Source: JBGTFE01 sp036403235
Lineage (GTDB): Bacteria > Acidobacteriota > Blastocatellia > Pyrinomonadales > Pyrinomonadaceae
Direction: 5' to 3'
Assembly (NCBI GenBank): GCA_036403235.1
Contig: DASWRI010000044.1
Coordinates: forward strand, 1 to 64,000
DNA: 64,000 bases
Translations under genes and position numbers: made by a program
Notes under the pieces: generated by a model
Database searches by the model: none
What the model saw: only the letters and a program-made list of their open reading frames with translations
Told to the model about the DNA's origin: nothing
Shown here: positions 51,225-60,496 of the stretch, in pieces
Position numbering within the stretch: position 1 is the first letter of the stretch
How the letters are laid out: each line of letters starts with the position of its first letter

Positions 51225-52403
51225 ATGGAAAAGTTTTCTTATAAATTTGCCGCGTTGCTGCTGGCTTTTAGCGTCGGAGTCGCTATCGCCGGCATTTTTT
51301 ATTTTCGGGCGAAAACCGAGCCCGCCGAGCAGCCGGAAATCATCGTCAGGGAAAATACAAAGCAAAATTTTAACAGCGCCGAAACGCTGGAAATGATGTT
51401 TGTACTCGACACGACCGGCTCGATGGGCGGTTTGCTCGACGGCGCAAAACAGCGAATCTGGGGGATTATCAATGAAGTGATGCAGAAAAAATCGCACCCG
51501 CAGGTCAGGGTCGGCCTTGTCGCCTATCGCGATAAAACCGATGAATATGTGACGAAAGTTACGCCTCTGACCGAAGATTTGGACAAAGTTTACTCGACCT
51601 TGATGGATTACGAAGCGGCCGGCGGCGGCGACACGCCCGAAGATGTGCGAAGCGCGCTGGCCGAAGCCGTCAAAAACGGCGGCTGGTCGCAGTCGAAACA
51701 GGGCGTCGCGCAGATTATTTTTTTAGTCGGCGACGCGCCGCCGCAGAATTATGAAAACGTGCCGGACGTTTTGGCGACAACTTCGAAAGCCGTCAGGCAA
51801 AATATGATTGTCAACACGATTCAATGCGGCGATGCCATCGATACGAAGGAAATATGGCAGCAAATCGCGCAGTACGGCGAGGGGAAATATTTTGCCATCG
51901 CGCAGGACGGCGGCGTTCAGACAATCGGCTCGCCGTATGATGCGAGGCTGGCCGAGCTCGGCAGCAAAATCGGGCAGACATACGTCGCTTACGGCGCAAA
52001 TTCAAACACGAAAGCGGAAATGCAGGTCGTCACCGAATCGAAAATGGCGAACACGTCGACCAATTCGGCAAGAGCCGACCGCGCTCTGAATAAAGCGATT
52101 AACACCGAAGCTTACTCGGACGATTTACTACAGGACATCGAAAACGGCAGGACAAAACTGGAGAACGTCAAAAACGAAGATTTGCCGGTCGATTTGCGAA
52201 ATATGTCCGAATCCGAGCGCGGCGCGGAAGTCGAAAAACGGCTCGCCGAAAGAAAGAAAATTCGCGAGGAAATTTTGAATTTATCCAAACAGCGCGACGA
52301 ATTTATCACGGCCGAACGAAAAAAGTCCGGCAAACAGACCGGCTTTGACGCGGCGGTCGCCGAAGCCCTCAACGAGCAGCTTTCCCGGAGAGGCATCAAA
52401 TAA
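51225..52403 (+). CDS. VWA domain protein, membrane-anchored
   Basis: 392 residues. N-terminal segment FAALLLAFSVGVAIAGIFYF is a signal anchor. The von Willebrand A domain covers about residues 55-240, with a complete MIDAS start at Asp62 (DTTGSMGGLLDGAK) and Thr in GGGDTPEDVRSAL. After it a Lys/Glu-rich coiled-coil-like region (AEVEKRLAERKKIREEI) runs to the C-terminus. Metal-dependent adhesion or complex assembly in the periplasm is likely, partner unknown. RBS weak (CAGGAGCGA). A terminator follows. Confidence 0.87.
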   Translation: MEKFSYKFAALLLAFSVGVAIAGIFYFRAKTEPAEQPEIIVRENTKQNFNSAETLEMMFVLDTTGSMGGLLDGAKQRIWGIINEVMQKKSHPQVRVGLVAYRDKTDEYVTKVTPLTEDLDKVYSTLMDYEAAGGGDTPEDVRSALAEAVKNGGWSQSKQGVAQIIFLVGDAPPQNYENVPDVLATTSKAVRQNMIVNTIQCGDAIDTKEIWQQIAQYGEGKYFAIAQDGGVQTIGSPYDARLAELGSKIGQTYVAYGANSNTKAEMQVVTESKMANTSTNSARADRALNKAINTEAYSDDLLQDIENGRTKLENVKNEDLPVDLRNMSESERGAEVEKRLAERKKIREEILNLSKQRDEFITAERKKSGKQTGFDAAVAEALNEQLSRRGIK

Positions 52404-52410
52404 TCAAAAA

Positions 52411-52440
52411 GGGCAAGGTTTTCGCCTTGCCCAAATTTTT
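52411..52440 (+). terminator. Intrinsic terminator after the VWA gene
   Basis: GGGCAAGG and CCTTGCCC with a six-base loop, then AAATTTTT. Clear rho-independent form, separating the VWA gene from the ABC transporter genes. Confidence 0.9.
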
Positions 52441-52493
52441 AAAGAACGGTAATCTTATCCTCAGAAATACATTTCAACTCCCCGGAAAGGCTT

Positions 52494-53540
52494 ATGAAAA
52501 ATACATTCTTTTTGCTTGTAATCGCTCTTTTAGCGTTTGGCGCGTCTTCGTGCACGACGCGCACGGAGGCACGGAAGGATTGCCGCATCAAAGTCGGCAT
52601 CGTTTTCGACATCGGCGGGAAAAACGACCGCTCGTTTAACGCGGCGGCATGGGAAGGCGTCAAACGCGCCGCCAATGATTTGCCGATTTGCCTGAACGAC
52701 GTCGAGCCGGGAAATCCGACTTCGATTGAGCCGGCGATGCGCGCTTTTGCCGAAAAGAATTTCGATTTAATCATCGGCGTCGGTTTTGCGCAAGGGCCGA
52801 TTATGGCAAACGTCGCCAAAGATTATCCGAAAATCAAATTTGCCATCGTCGACGGCGTGATTCTTGAAGACGACGGCAAAACGCCGAAATCGAACGTCGC
52901 GTCTTTGGTCTTTCGCGAACACGAAGGTTCGTATCTGGTCGGGATGATAGCCGCCTCTAAATCGAAAACCGGCGTTTTGGGCTTTGTCGGCGGAATGAAC
53001 ATTCCGCTGATACACAAATTTGAGACCGGCTACGAGGAAGGCGCGCGCGCCGTAAATCCGAATATCCGCGTGATTGACAGCTACGTCGGCGTCACCGACG
53101 GCGCGTGGAACAATCCGGGCAAAGGCAAGGAGCTCGCGCTTTCGCAAATCGAAAAAGGCGCGGACGTGATTTTTACGGCGGCGGGAAATTCCGGCCTCGG
53201 CGCGTTCGACGCGGTCGAGCAATACGGCAAGACAAACGGCGAAGCCAACAAATTCGTCATCGGCGTCGATTCAAATCAAAACGCCGTCAAACCCGGTTTC
53301 GTTTTGACTTCGATGGTCAAACGCGTCGATAACGCGGTTTACGACGTCGTCAAGGAAGTTCTCGGCGGCGATTTCAAAGGCGGCTTTCACGCATTCGGAC
53401 TTGAAAAGGACGGCGTCGCCTACGCGATGGACGACAACAATAAAGCCCTTATTCCGCCGGACGTAATCGCAAAAGTCGAAGAAGCCAAAAAGAAAATCGT
53501 CGCGGGTGAAATCAAAGTTACCGACGCGATGGCAAAATAA
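52494..53540 (+). CDS. BMP family ABC transporter substrate-binding lipoprotein
   Basis: 348 residues. Lipobox in LAFGASSC after the N-terminal hydrophobic stretch, so a membrane-anchored lipoprotein. The BMP/PnrA-like pattern is plain: VGIVFDIGGKNDRSFN, AWEGVKRAA, FDLIIGVGFAQ, FAIVDGV, REHEGSYLVGMIAA, GFVGGMNIPLIHKFETGYEEGA. The family binds purine nucleosides or related ligands. It is followed after two bases by its ATPase, but no permease gene is adjacent. Confidence 0.93.
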   Translation: MKNTFFLLVIALLAFGASSCTTRTEARKDCRIKVGIVFDIGGKNDRSFNAAAWEGVKRAANDLPICLNDVEPGNPTSIEPAMRAFAEKNFDLIIGVGFAQGPIMANVAKDYPKIKFAIVDGVILEDDGKTPKSNVASLVFREHEGSYLVGMIAASKSKTGVLGFVGGMNIPLIHKFETGYEEGARAVNPNIRVIDSYVGVTDGAWNNPGKGKELALSQIEKGADVIFTAAGNSGLGAFDAVEQYGKTNGEANKFVIGVDSNQNAVKPGFVLTSMVKRVDNAVYDVVKEVLGGDFKGGFHAFGLEKDGVAYAMDDNNKALIPPDVIAKVEEAKKKIVAGEIKVTDAMAK

Positions 53541-53541
53541 A

Positions 53542-55042
<1,501 letters not shown>

Positions 55043-55047
<5 letters not shown>

Positions 55048-55078
55048 AAAGTTTAAGAATTTTCTTTCACTTTTCACT
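55043..55078. repeat. Heptamer inverted repeat holding the ATPase stop codon
   Basis: AGTGAAAAGT (55043-55052) and ACTTTTCACT (55069-55078) pair perfectly. The left arm contains the TGA of the ATPase gene; the right arm ends five bases from the stop of the convergent minus-strand gene. Confidence 0.9.
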
Positions 55079-55082
55079 AATT

Positions 55083-55526
55083 TTACTCTTCGTTTGTTAA
55101 GAATTGATAAGTTGCCGCGGCGGCGAGACCGCCGGCGAGATACCACGCGACGGTCATTATTTCCGTTTCTCTCGTTCGATTAACCGGCTCATCGCCCAGC
55201 CCGAGAGGCTCGGTCAGAGCGACCGCTCCGACACCGGCCGCAGCTCCCAGTAATCCGCCGACGGGCAGTGCGTTTGCCGCTCCGCCCAGACCAACCAGAC
55301 TAAAATACAGAGAATTTGCCGCCAGGTCGCTGCCGAGCGAATACCAGTAGAGCTCGCTGTTCGGCGGCGGTTCTTTTCCGGCGCGCATCAAAGGATACGC
55401 AAAAGCGCGCTTGCCGACGACGTCGAGCCGCGGCGCATCTTTAATAAATTTCCGCGCCGTTTCGTTTATCAAAGTAACCGTAATCGCACCGACCAGGCCG
55501 CTGGCGATTGCTTTTAATACTGACAT
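55083..55526 (-). CDS. Small membrane protein of unknown function
   Basis: 147 residues. An N-terminal amphipathic or membrane segment (LKAIASGLVGAITVTLINE), then charged KFIKDAPRLDVVGKRAF, later Gly/Ala/Leu-rich membrane helices (YFSLVGLGGAANALPVGGLL, AAAGVGAVALTEPLG) and WYLAGGLAAAATYQFL. Looks like a glycine-rich inner-membrane protein; family not recognised. Starts 21 bases downstream of the SemiSWEET gene, on the same strand. Confidence 0.7.
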   Translation of the reverse strand: MSVLKAIASGLVGAITVTLINETARKFIKDAPRLDVVGKRAFAYPLMRAGKEPPPNSELYWYSLGSDLAANSLYFSLVGLGGAANALPVGGLLGAAAGVGAVALTEPLGLGDEPVNRTRETEIMTVAWYLAGGLAAAATYQFLTNEE

Positions 55527-55547
55527 AAATTTTACCTTCCCCTTTTC

Positions 55548-55811
55548 TTAATTTTTTTCCTTTTTCCGAAAATAAAACGAGAGCCACAAACCGATTAAAT
55601 TGTTGATGGTCAAAATCCCGTTCGTCACCGTAAAAACCCAATTTCCAACCAGATAGCTGTAAACGGTAAATCCGATTGAAGCCGCGAGTTGGCCGATAAA
55701 AAGCCATTTTGAAACGCCTTCGCCGGTGCGCTCTTTCCATTGTTTGTAAACTTGTTTGATGAGTGTAATGAGCAAAATCCCCGAGCTCGCCCAACCGATT
55801 ATTTCCGTCAT
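55548..55811 (-). CDS. SemiSWEET/PQ-loop family transporter
   Basis: 87 residues from the ATG at 55811; a longer reading from 55916 would run through the terminator. Three membrane helices: IIGWASSGILLITLIKQVYK, WLFIGQLAASIGFTVYSYL and FTVTNGILTINNLIGLWLSF. The second-to-third arrangement and GQLAASIG/TNGILT motifs match the three-helix bundle of SemiSWEETs, which work as dimers and carry sugars. Assigned by pattern; substrate unknown. Confidence 0.75.
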   Translation of the reverse strand: MTEIIGWASSGILLITLIKQVYKQWKERTGEGVSKWLFIGQLAASIGFTVYSYLVGNWVFTVTNGILTINNLIGLWLSFYFRKKEKN

Positions 55812-55852
55812 AAGAATAATTTTAGCGCAAAGAGTGCGGGAAAAGGCAAAAG

Positions 55853-55892
55853 AAAAAAGGCAAAAGCCGGGAATTACGCTTTTGCCTTTTTT
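55853..55892. terminator. Intrinsic terminator after the aminotransferase gene
   Basis: AAAAAAGGCAAAAGC and GCTTTTGCCTTTTTT pair perfectly around a ten-base loop. On the minus strand it ends the aminotransferase transcript 14 bases after its stop. Confidence 0.92.
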
Positions 55893-55905
55893 CTTTTTAC
55901 TTAAT

Positions 55906-57135
55906 TTATCCGGCAACCGTCTGCGTTTCCGAATTGAACAAATTTTCCATGCGCTTGACCGCCGCTTGCAGATTTTCCAGAGACGTAGCGTAGGAAAATC
56001 GGATAAATCCGTCAGCGCCGAAGCCCGCGCCGTCTGTCACGACGACCTGCGCTTCCGTCAGAAGATATTCGGCGACGGCGGCGGAAGATTCGAATTTATC
56101 TCCGAGCATTCCGCGCACGTCGACAAAAGCGTAAAACGCGCCTTCGGGCATTTCGCATTTGAAACCCTCGATTTTCTGCAAAGCCGGAATCAGCCAGTCG
56201 CGCCGTCGGCGATATTCGGCGAGCATCGAACCGACCGCCGCCATCGATTTTTCGCGCTCCTCGGCGGCGCGCGCGCAGGCGTATTGGACGAAGCTCGTCG
56301 GATGCGAAGCCGAATGACTTTGCAGTTTCGTCATCGCGCGCGTCCATTCCGCGCGCGCAATCGTGTAACCGATGCGCCAGCCGGTCATCGCGTAGGTTTT
56401 CGAAAAACTGCCCGCGACGCAGACGTATTTGCGCAATTCGTCGGGCAGCGCGGCCGACGTGAAAACCTCGCCGGGCGGATAGACGAAAAACAAATAACAT
56501 TCGTCGGTCAAAACATAAACGTCGCGCTCGGCACAGACTTCGACGATTTTTCGCATCTCGTCGGCCGGAATGACGCGCCCGGTCGGATTGTTCGGCGAAT
56601 TGATGATTAAAAGCTTGGTTTTGTCGGTGATGGCCTCGCAAACCTGTTCGGCCGTCAAAACAAAATCGGTTTCCTCGGTTTCGATAAAACGGCTGTTCGC
56701 GCGGTTGAAATTGACGATTTCGGGAAAAGTCACCCAATATGGCTTCGGAATCAAAACGTCGTCGCCAATGTTTAAAATCGTGCAGGCGGCGTTGAAAAGC
56801 GCCTGTTTTCCGCCGCACGCCGCCGCCACTTCCGACGGCGAAAAGCGCGCGCCGAACTGAGCGGCGTAAAAATGCGCGATGGCCTCGGTAAAAGACTTGA
56901 GGCCGACGGTCGGCGTATATTTTGTCAGGCCTTTTTGCAAACCTTCCCACGCGTATTCCTTGATAAATTCGGGCGTCTGAAAATCCGGCTCGCCTAAAGT
57001 CAAATCAATCACGTCAAAGCCCTGCTCACGCAGCTCGCGCGCGATTTGTCCCGCTTTAAGCGTCGACGACATATGCATCTTGGCGACGTTTTCGGAAACG
57101 GGAAAAATTTGGCTGGCAGCGTCTCTGGTTTTCAT
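55906..57135 (-). CDS. PLP-dependent aminotransferase class I (aspartate/aromatic type)
   Basis: 409 residues. Fold-type I with GEPDFQTPEFI, YTPTVGLKSFTEAI, the INSPNNPTGRVI loop, TDECYLFFVY, the Lys in GSFSKTYAMTGWRIGY that binds PLP, and a C-terminal FIRFSYA with the carboxylate-binding Arg. Probably aspartate or related aminotransferase; amino-acid specificity cannot be read. No Shine-Dalgarno apparent. It runs toward SemiSWEET on the same strand but is separated from it by a terminator. Confidence 0.93.
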   Translation of the reverse strand: MKTRDAASQIFPVSENVAKMHMSSTLKAGQIARELREQGFDVIDLTLGEPDFQTPEFIKEYAWEGLQKGLTKYTPTVGLKSFTEAIAHFYAAQFGARFSPSEVAAACGGKQALFNAACTILNIGDDVLIPKPYWVTFPEIVNFNRANSRFIETEETDFVLTAEQVCEAITDKTKLLIINSPNNPTGRVIPADEMRKIVEVCAERDVYVLTDECYLFFVYPPGEVFTSAALPDELRKYVCVAGSFSKTYAMTGWRIGYTIARAEWTRAMTKLQSHSASHPTSFVQYACARAAEEREKSMAAVGSMLAEYRRRRDWLIPALQKIEGFKCEMPEGAFYAFVDVRGMLGDKFESSAAVAEYLLTEAQVVVTDGAGFGADGFIRFSYATSLENLQAAVKRMENLFNSETQTVAG

Positions 57136-57206
57136 ATTTTTGACTTAAGAAAAATTATCGCCGAATACGAAATTAAATACAAAAAATTATAAATGATTGT
57201 CTATTT

Positions 57207-57584
57207 TCAAAATGCTTCCAAAAATTCGACGCGGTTACCGAACGGGTCGCGAAACTCGAAGCGATTGTAATCGGGAATCGGCACGCCTTCCAAAATGCGC
57301 ACGCCGCGCGCTTCGAGCTTTTCGCGCCAGCCTTCCAGATTTTCCACCTGATAAGCGACGTGCGCTTTTGTTTTCGTTCTATCAAAATTGTCTTCCGTCC
57401 CGATGTGAATCTGAAACGCGCCGACTTCGAGCCAGAATCCGCCGCGTCCTTCTAAAGACTTGGGCTTGGGAATTTCCTTTAATCCTAAAAAATCGCAGTA
57501 AAATTCACGCGCCGCCGCTTCAGCGCCCGTCGGAATCGTTATTTGCGCGTGCTGAATTTTCAGAATTAAAAGCTTTTTTATCAT
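57207..57584 (-). CDS. VOC (glyoxalase/bleomycin resistance) family protein
   Basis: 125 residues. KIQHAQITIPTGAEAAAREFYCDFLGL, GGFWLEVGAFQIHIGTED, HVAYQVENLEGW and NRFEFRDPFGNRVEFLE give two beta-alpha-beta-beta-beta modules with His and Glu metal-ligand candidates. Members are dioxygenases, lyases, thiol transferases or binding proteins; substrate unknown. RBS GGGAG on the minus strand. The 21-bp array lies 42 bases upstream of its start. Confidence 0.88.
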   Translation of the reverse strand: MIKKLLILKIQHAQITIPTGAEAAAREFYCDFLGLKEIPKPKSLEGRGGFWLEVGAFQIHIGTEDNFDRTKTKAHVAYQVENLEGWREKLEARGVRILEGVPIPDYNRFEFRDPFGNRVEFLEAF

Positions 57585-57626
57585 TTCAACAACTCCCGCA
57601 TTCTTTTTTCAGACCTCATCGTAAAG

Positions 57627-57836
57627 TTTTCAACGGTCAGAAAATCATTTTCAACGTGCAGAAAATACTTTTCGACACTTCAAAAATCATTTTCAACACT
57701 CCGAAAAGTCTTTATGAGACGTCGAAAAATTTATTTGACATACAGAAAACCTTTTGTGACGCTCAGAAAATCTTTTGCAGCACGTCGAAAATCTTTTGCG
57801 ACATACGAAAAACTTTGTGCGAAGCCTCGCAAAATC
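57627..57836. repeat. Ten tandem 21-bp units (array 2)
   Basis: Exactly ten consecutive 21-base units, consensus TTTTCRACRYNCNGAAAATC plus one base. Many units have TTTTC at the start and GAAAA near the end, a short dyad with 8-base spacing. Like array 1 it keeps several frames open (peptide repeats such as FNTPKSL), probably by unit length alone. It fills most of the 300-base gap between coaD and the VOC gene; I see nothing else there. Its lower strand shares CTTTTGC..ACGA-like segments with the lower strand of array 1. Confidence 0.93.
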
Positions 57837-57884
57837 TAAAAAACAGAATTTCTAAAAAAATTTCGGCTTTGAATTGTTTTTCAT

Positions 57885-58379
57885 TTAAGACGATTTCAAT
57901 TTATCGCGCATTTTTAGCTCGACCGATTCGGGCACGAGACCTTCGACGCGGCCGCCGAGCGTGAAAATTTGTTTCAAAAGATTCGATGAAACATACGAAT
58001 ATTCTTCGGCCGCCATCAGAAAAACCGTCTCGATGCTCGGTTCAAGGCGACGGTTCATCAAAGCCATCCGCAGCTCGTATTCGTAATCGGAAACGGCGCG
58101 AATGCCGCGCACAATCGCCGTCGCGCCGCGTTTTTTTGCAAAATCGGCGGTCAGACCGGAAAAGCCGTCGACAATCAGACGGCATTCTTGGCTTTCGATT
58201 TGAGGCAGAATTTCTTCAATCATACGGCAGCGTTCTTCAACGGAAAACATCGGATTTTTGTCGGGATTATTTAAAACGGCGATGATGATTTCGTCAAAAA
58301 GCGGCAGGCTTCGCTTGATAATGTCGAGATGACCGTTGGTTAAAGGGTCGAACGAACCGGGAAAAATTGCGCGGCGCAT
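57885..58379 (-). CDS. coaD: Phosphopantetheine adenylyltransferase
   Basis: 164 residues from the ATG at 58379; a longer frame extends through the repeat and is rejected. AIFPGSFDPLTNGHLDII carries the HxGH-like site (TNGH), RGIRAVSDYEYEL and EYSYVSSNLLKQI the substrate and release motifs. Penultimate step of CoA synthesis. On the minus strand, the heptamer repeat ends six bases before the ATG, with no Shine-Dalgarno. Confidence 0.95.
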   Translation of the reverse strand: MRRAIFPGSFDPLTNGHLDIIKRSLPLFDEIIIAVLNNPDKNPMFSVEERCRMIEEILPQIESQECRLIVDGFSGLTADFAKKRGATAIVRGIRAVSDYEYELRMALMNRRLEPSIETVFLMAAEEYSYVSSNLLKQIFTLGGRVEGLVPESVELKMRDKLKSS

Positions 58380-58385
58380 ATTTAG

Positions 58386-58445
58386 TAAGTGTAAAGTGAA
58401 AAGTGGAAAGTGGAAAGTGAAGAAAAGGTTCTTCAACTTTTCACT
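58386..58445. repeat. Heptamer inverted repeat, GTGAAAA/GTGGAAA type
   Basis: AGTGAAAAGT (58395-58404) and ACTTTTCACT (58436-58445) pair perfectly; more GTGGAAA units lie between. It fills the gap between the TatT-like gene stop (58448) and coaD start (58379), both minus strand. Confidence 0.9.
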
Positions 58446-58447
58446 AA

Positions 58448-59236
58448 TCAGAATCTCGTTTCCAAAAGCTTCTTCGCCTTTTCGACGCATTCTTTGTGTT
58501 CGAACGTATATTCGGGACCGGGCTTCATCTTTAAGATATATTCGAGCTGTTTTTTCGCATCGGCGTCGCGGCCGACCGCCAGATAAGCTTCTGCCAGATG
58601 CAAATAAATATAGGTGTTTTCCTTTTCGATTTCGAGAGCTTTTTCCAGATATTCGACCGCTTTTTCCGGCTTTCCGCCGGCGAGCATTCCGGCTTTCATC
58701 TCGACCTGCGCCAGCGCGTCGTAGGCGCTGGCGGCTTGATAATTAGGCTGGATTTCGATGACTTTGTTCATCTCGGAGCGAATCTCGTCGATGGCTTTAA
58801 TGCCGACCGTGACCGGGCTTCGCCGAGCCTGTTCGCCTAAATTAGCGCCGTACCAGAAGTGTCCGTCGGGTTTCTCGGGCTCCATTTTGGCGGCGATTTT
58901 TCCGGCCTGCACGCCGTCTTCAAAAGCCTTTTCGATTTCCTTTTCGTCCGGGCTATGTTTGCCGAGAAAAAAATTATATTTGGCGAATTTCCATTCCGAT
59001 TCGTAATTTCGAACGTCGGGATTACGCGTTCGGGCAAGTGTCTGAACGGCTTCGCGCAGTTTCGATAAATCGTCGCGCTGCTGGAAAAGCTCGTCGGCTT
59101 TGGCGATGGCGTCGGAGAAAAAAGTCGGTGTTATTTTCTGCTTAAAATCCTCAGTTACGCCTTTTGACGCGCACGCCGAAGCGAAAATCACGAAACATGC
59201 AATTGTAATAAAACGGTAAAATCTTATCCTTTTCAT
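58448..59236 (-). CDS. TatT-like TPR lipoprotein
   Basis: 262 residues. The N-terminus has a hydrophobic segment and lipobox FASAC, so it is a lipoprotein. Then ADELFQQRDDLSKLREAVQTL, KYNFFLGKHSPDEKEI, GHFWYGANLGEQARRSP, and at least two TPRs (ASAYDALAQVEMKAGML, YLHLAEAYLAVGRDADAKK). The YGANLGEQA and TVGIKAIDEI segments resemble TatT, the TRAP-transporter-associated periplasmic protein of spirochetes. No TRAP genes lie nearby. Upstream of coaD on the same strand. Confidence 0.8.
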   Translation of the reverse strand: MKRIRFYRFITIACFVIFASACASKGVTEDFKQKITPTFFSDAIAKADELFQQRDDLSKLREAVQTLARTRNPDVRNYESEWKFAKYNFFLGKHSPDEKEIEKAFEDGVQAGKIAAKMEPEKPDGHFWYGANLGEQARRSPVTVGIKAIDEIRSEMNKVIEIQPNYQAASAYDALAQVEMKAGMLAGGKPEKAVEYLEKALEIEKENTYIYLHLAEAYLAVGRDADAKKQLEYILKMKPGPEYTFEHKECVEKAKKLLETRF

Positions 59237-59324
59237 ATGGTCGAATTACCCAAAATGTTAAAATTTTGATATTTTAAGACTTTGTAAACAAAGAAATTCT
59301 AATAAAAATATCACAAAAGTCACG

Positions 59325-59999
59325 ATGAAAAAAGACGGGCAAGCGGCGGCATTTTACGATTTAGAAGGAACACTCGTGAGCACGAACCTCGTGCACACGC
59401 TCGGATTTTACGCGCGTCGCCAGCAGGGCTTATTCAAAACCATCAAAAAAAGCGCTTCGACGCTGGCCAAACTGCCGCTTTTCGGCGTCACGGATTTGTA
59501 TTCGCGCAATGTTTTTAACGAGCTTTTTTTTCAGAGCTACAAAGGCGAATCGAATGACCGGCTACGCTATTTTTCGGAAGAATTGTTCGAAGACGTTCTC
59601 AAACCCGCGATTTTCGACGGAACGCCCGAGCTTATCGCGCAGTCGAAAAAAATCGGGCAGCGGCAGGTCGTCATTACCGGCGCACTCGACTTTACGATTG
59701 AGCGCCTGATGGATTATCTCGGCATAGACGATTACGTCGCCAACCGGCTGGAATTCGTCAACGGCTACGCGACCGGCAGAATTTTGCCGCCCGTGCTGGC
59801 GTCGGCGACAAAAGCGAAATGGATACGCGAATACGCCGAGCGCGAAAATATAAATTTATCGGAATCTTACGCTTATTCCGATTCGATTTCCGATTTGCCG
59901 ATGCTCTCGATTGTCGGTCATCCGGTCGCGGTCAATCCGGATTTTCGTCTGAAACAAACTGCTTTGCAGCACGATTGGGCGATTTTGAATTTGAAGTAA
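59325..59999 (+). CDS. HAD-IB family hydrolase with DxE nucleophile motif
   Basis: 224 residues, HAD phosphatase of the PSP-like IB subfamily. Motif I is YDLEGTLV: the nucleophile Asp is present but the second acidic residue is Glu instead of Asp. Motif II is in VVITGAL, the Lys of motif III in SATKAKW and motif IV in AYSDSISDLPML. Such proteins act on phosphorylated lipid head groups or are fused to acyltransferases. Next conserved neighbours are a LarA-domain protein and a fatty acyl-CoA reductase, so a lipid-related job is suspected but not shown. Confidence 0.85.
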   Translation: MKKDGQAAAFYDLEGTLVSTNLVHTLGFYARRQQGLFKTIKKSASTLAKLPLFGVTDLYSRNVFNELFFQSYKGESNDRLRYFSEELFEDVLKPAIFDGTPELIAQSKKIGQRQVVITGALDFTIERLMDYLGIDDYVANRLEFVNGYATGRILPPVLASATKAKWIREYAERENINLSESYAYSDSISDLPMLSIVGHPVAVNPDFRLKQTALQHDWAILNLK

Positions 60000-60003
60000 A
60001 AAA

Positions 60004-60480
60004 ATGAATAGAGTTTTTTTCATAAATACTTTTTTAATAATTTGTTTTGGATTGTTAGCTACAAGTTGTTCACAAAATCGTGCTGAATCAAGCGATAAGT
60101 TAGTTGAAAGATTAAATTCGCAAATAAAATTGGGAAATTTCGAGCAGATTTACGTGGAAGCTGGCAGCACGGCAAAAAATCTTACTCTGAAAGAAGGATT
60201 TCTTAAAAAGATGATATCTGCCGTAAATAAGATGAAGGAAGTTGACGAATCCTTGTCTTGGCAAAAGGGGGAAACAGTTGTTTTATCGAATGCCGACATC
60301 GCCGCAGACCTTTATTTGGTTCACAGGAAAATTGAAAGGAACGGAAAGAAACTTGATATTAAGATTACAATTACATTAATCAATCAAGTGCCTAAATTTT
60401 TGGATTTATGCGTTTCGCCTTCTGAATTAACAACGGTTGAATCTGAAACATGCGTTACTAACGCTTCAAAGAAAATATAA
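60004..60480 (+). CDS. AT-rich hypothetical lipoprotein
   Basis: 158 residues. N-terminus NTFLIICFGLLATSC with lipobox ATSC. The rest is a helical and strand mixture (LVERLNSQIKLGNFEQIYVEAG, GFLKKMISAVNKMKEVDESL) and ends with a Cys pair (LDLCVSP ... ETCVTNA). No domain recognised. Base composition and codon choice (TTA, AGA, AAT) differ sharply from both neighbours, which suggests recent acquisition. It is only four bases after the HAD stop and 16 bases before the LarA-domain gene. Confidence 0.7.
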   Translation: MNRVFFINTFLIICFGLLATSCSQNRAESSDKLVERLNSQIKLGNFEQIYVEAGSTAKNLTLKEGFLKKMISAVNKMKEVDESLSWQKGETVVLSNADIAADLYLVHRKIERNGKKLDIKITITLINQVPKFLDLCVSPSELTTVESETCVTNASKKI

Positions 60481-60496
60481 ACTTTTTATCTAAATT

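Noticed and set aside
57197..57964. 255-residue plus-strand frame over the VOC gene, array 2 and the coaD end
   Set aside because: It is antisense to two recognised genes and crosses the array; its composition is not protein-like.
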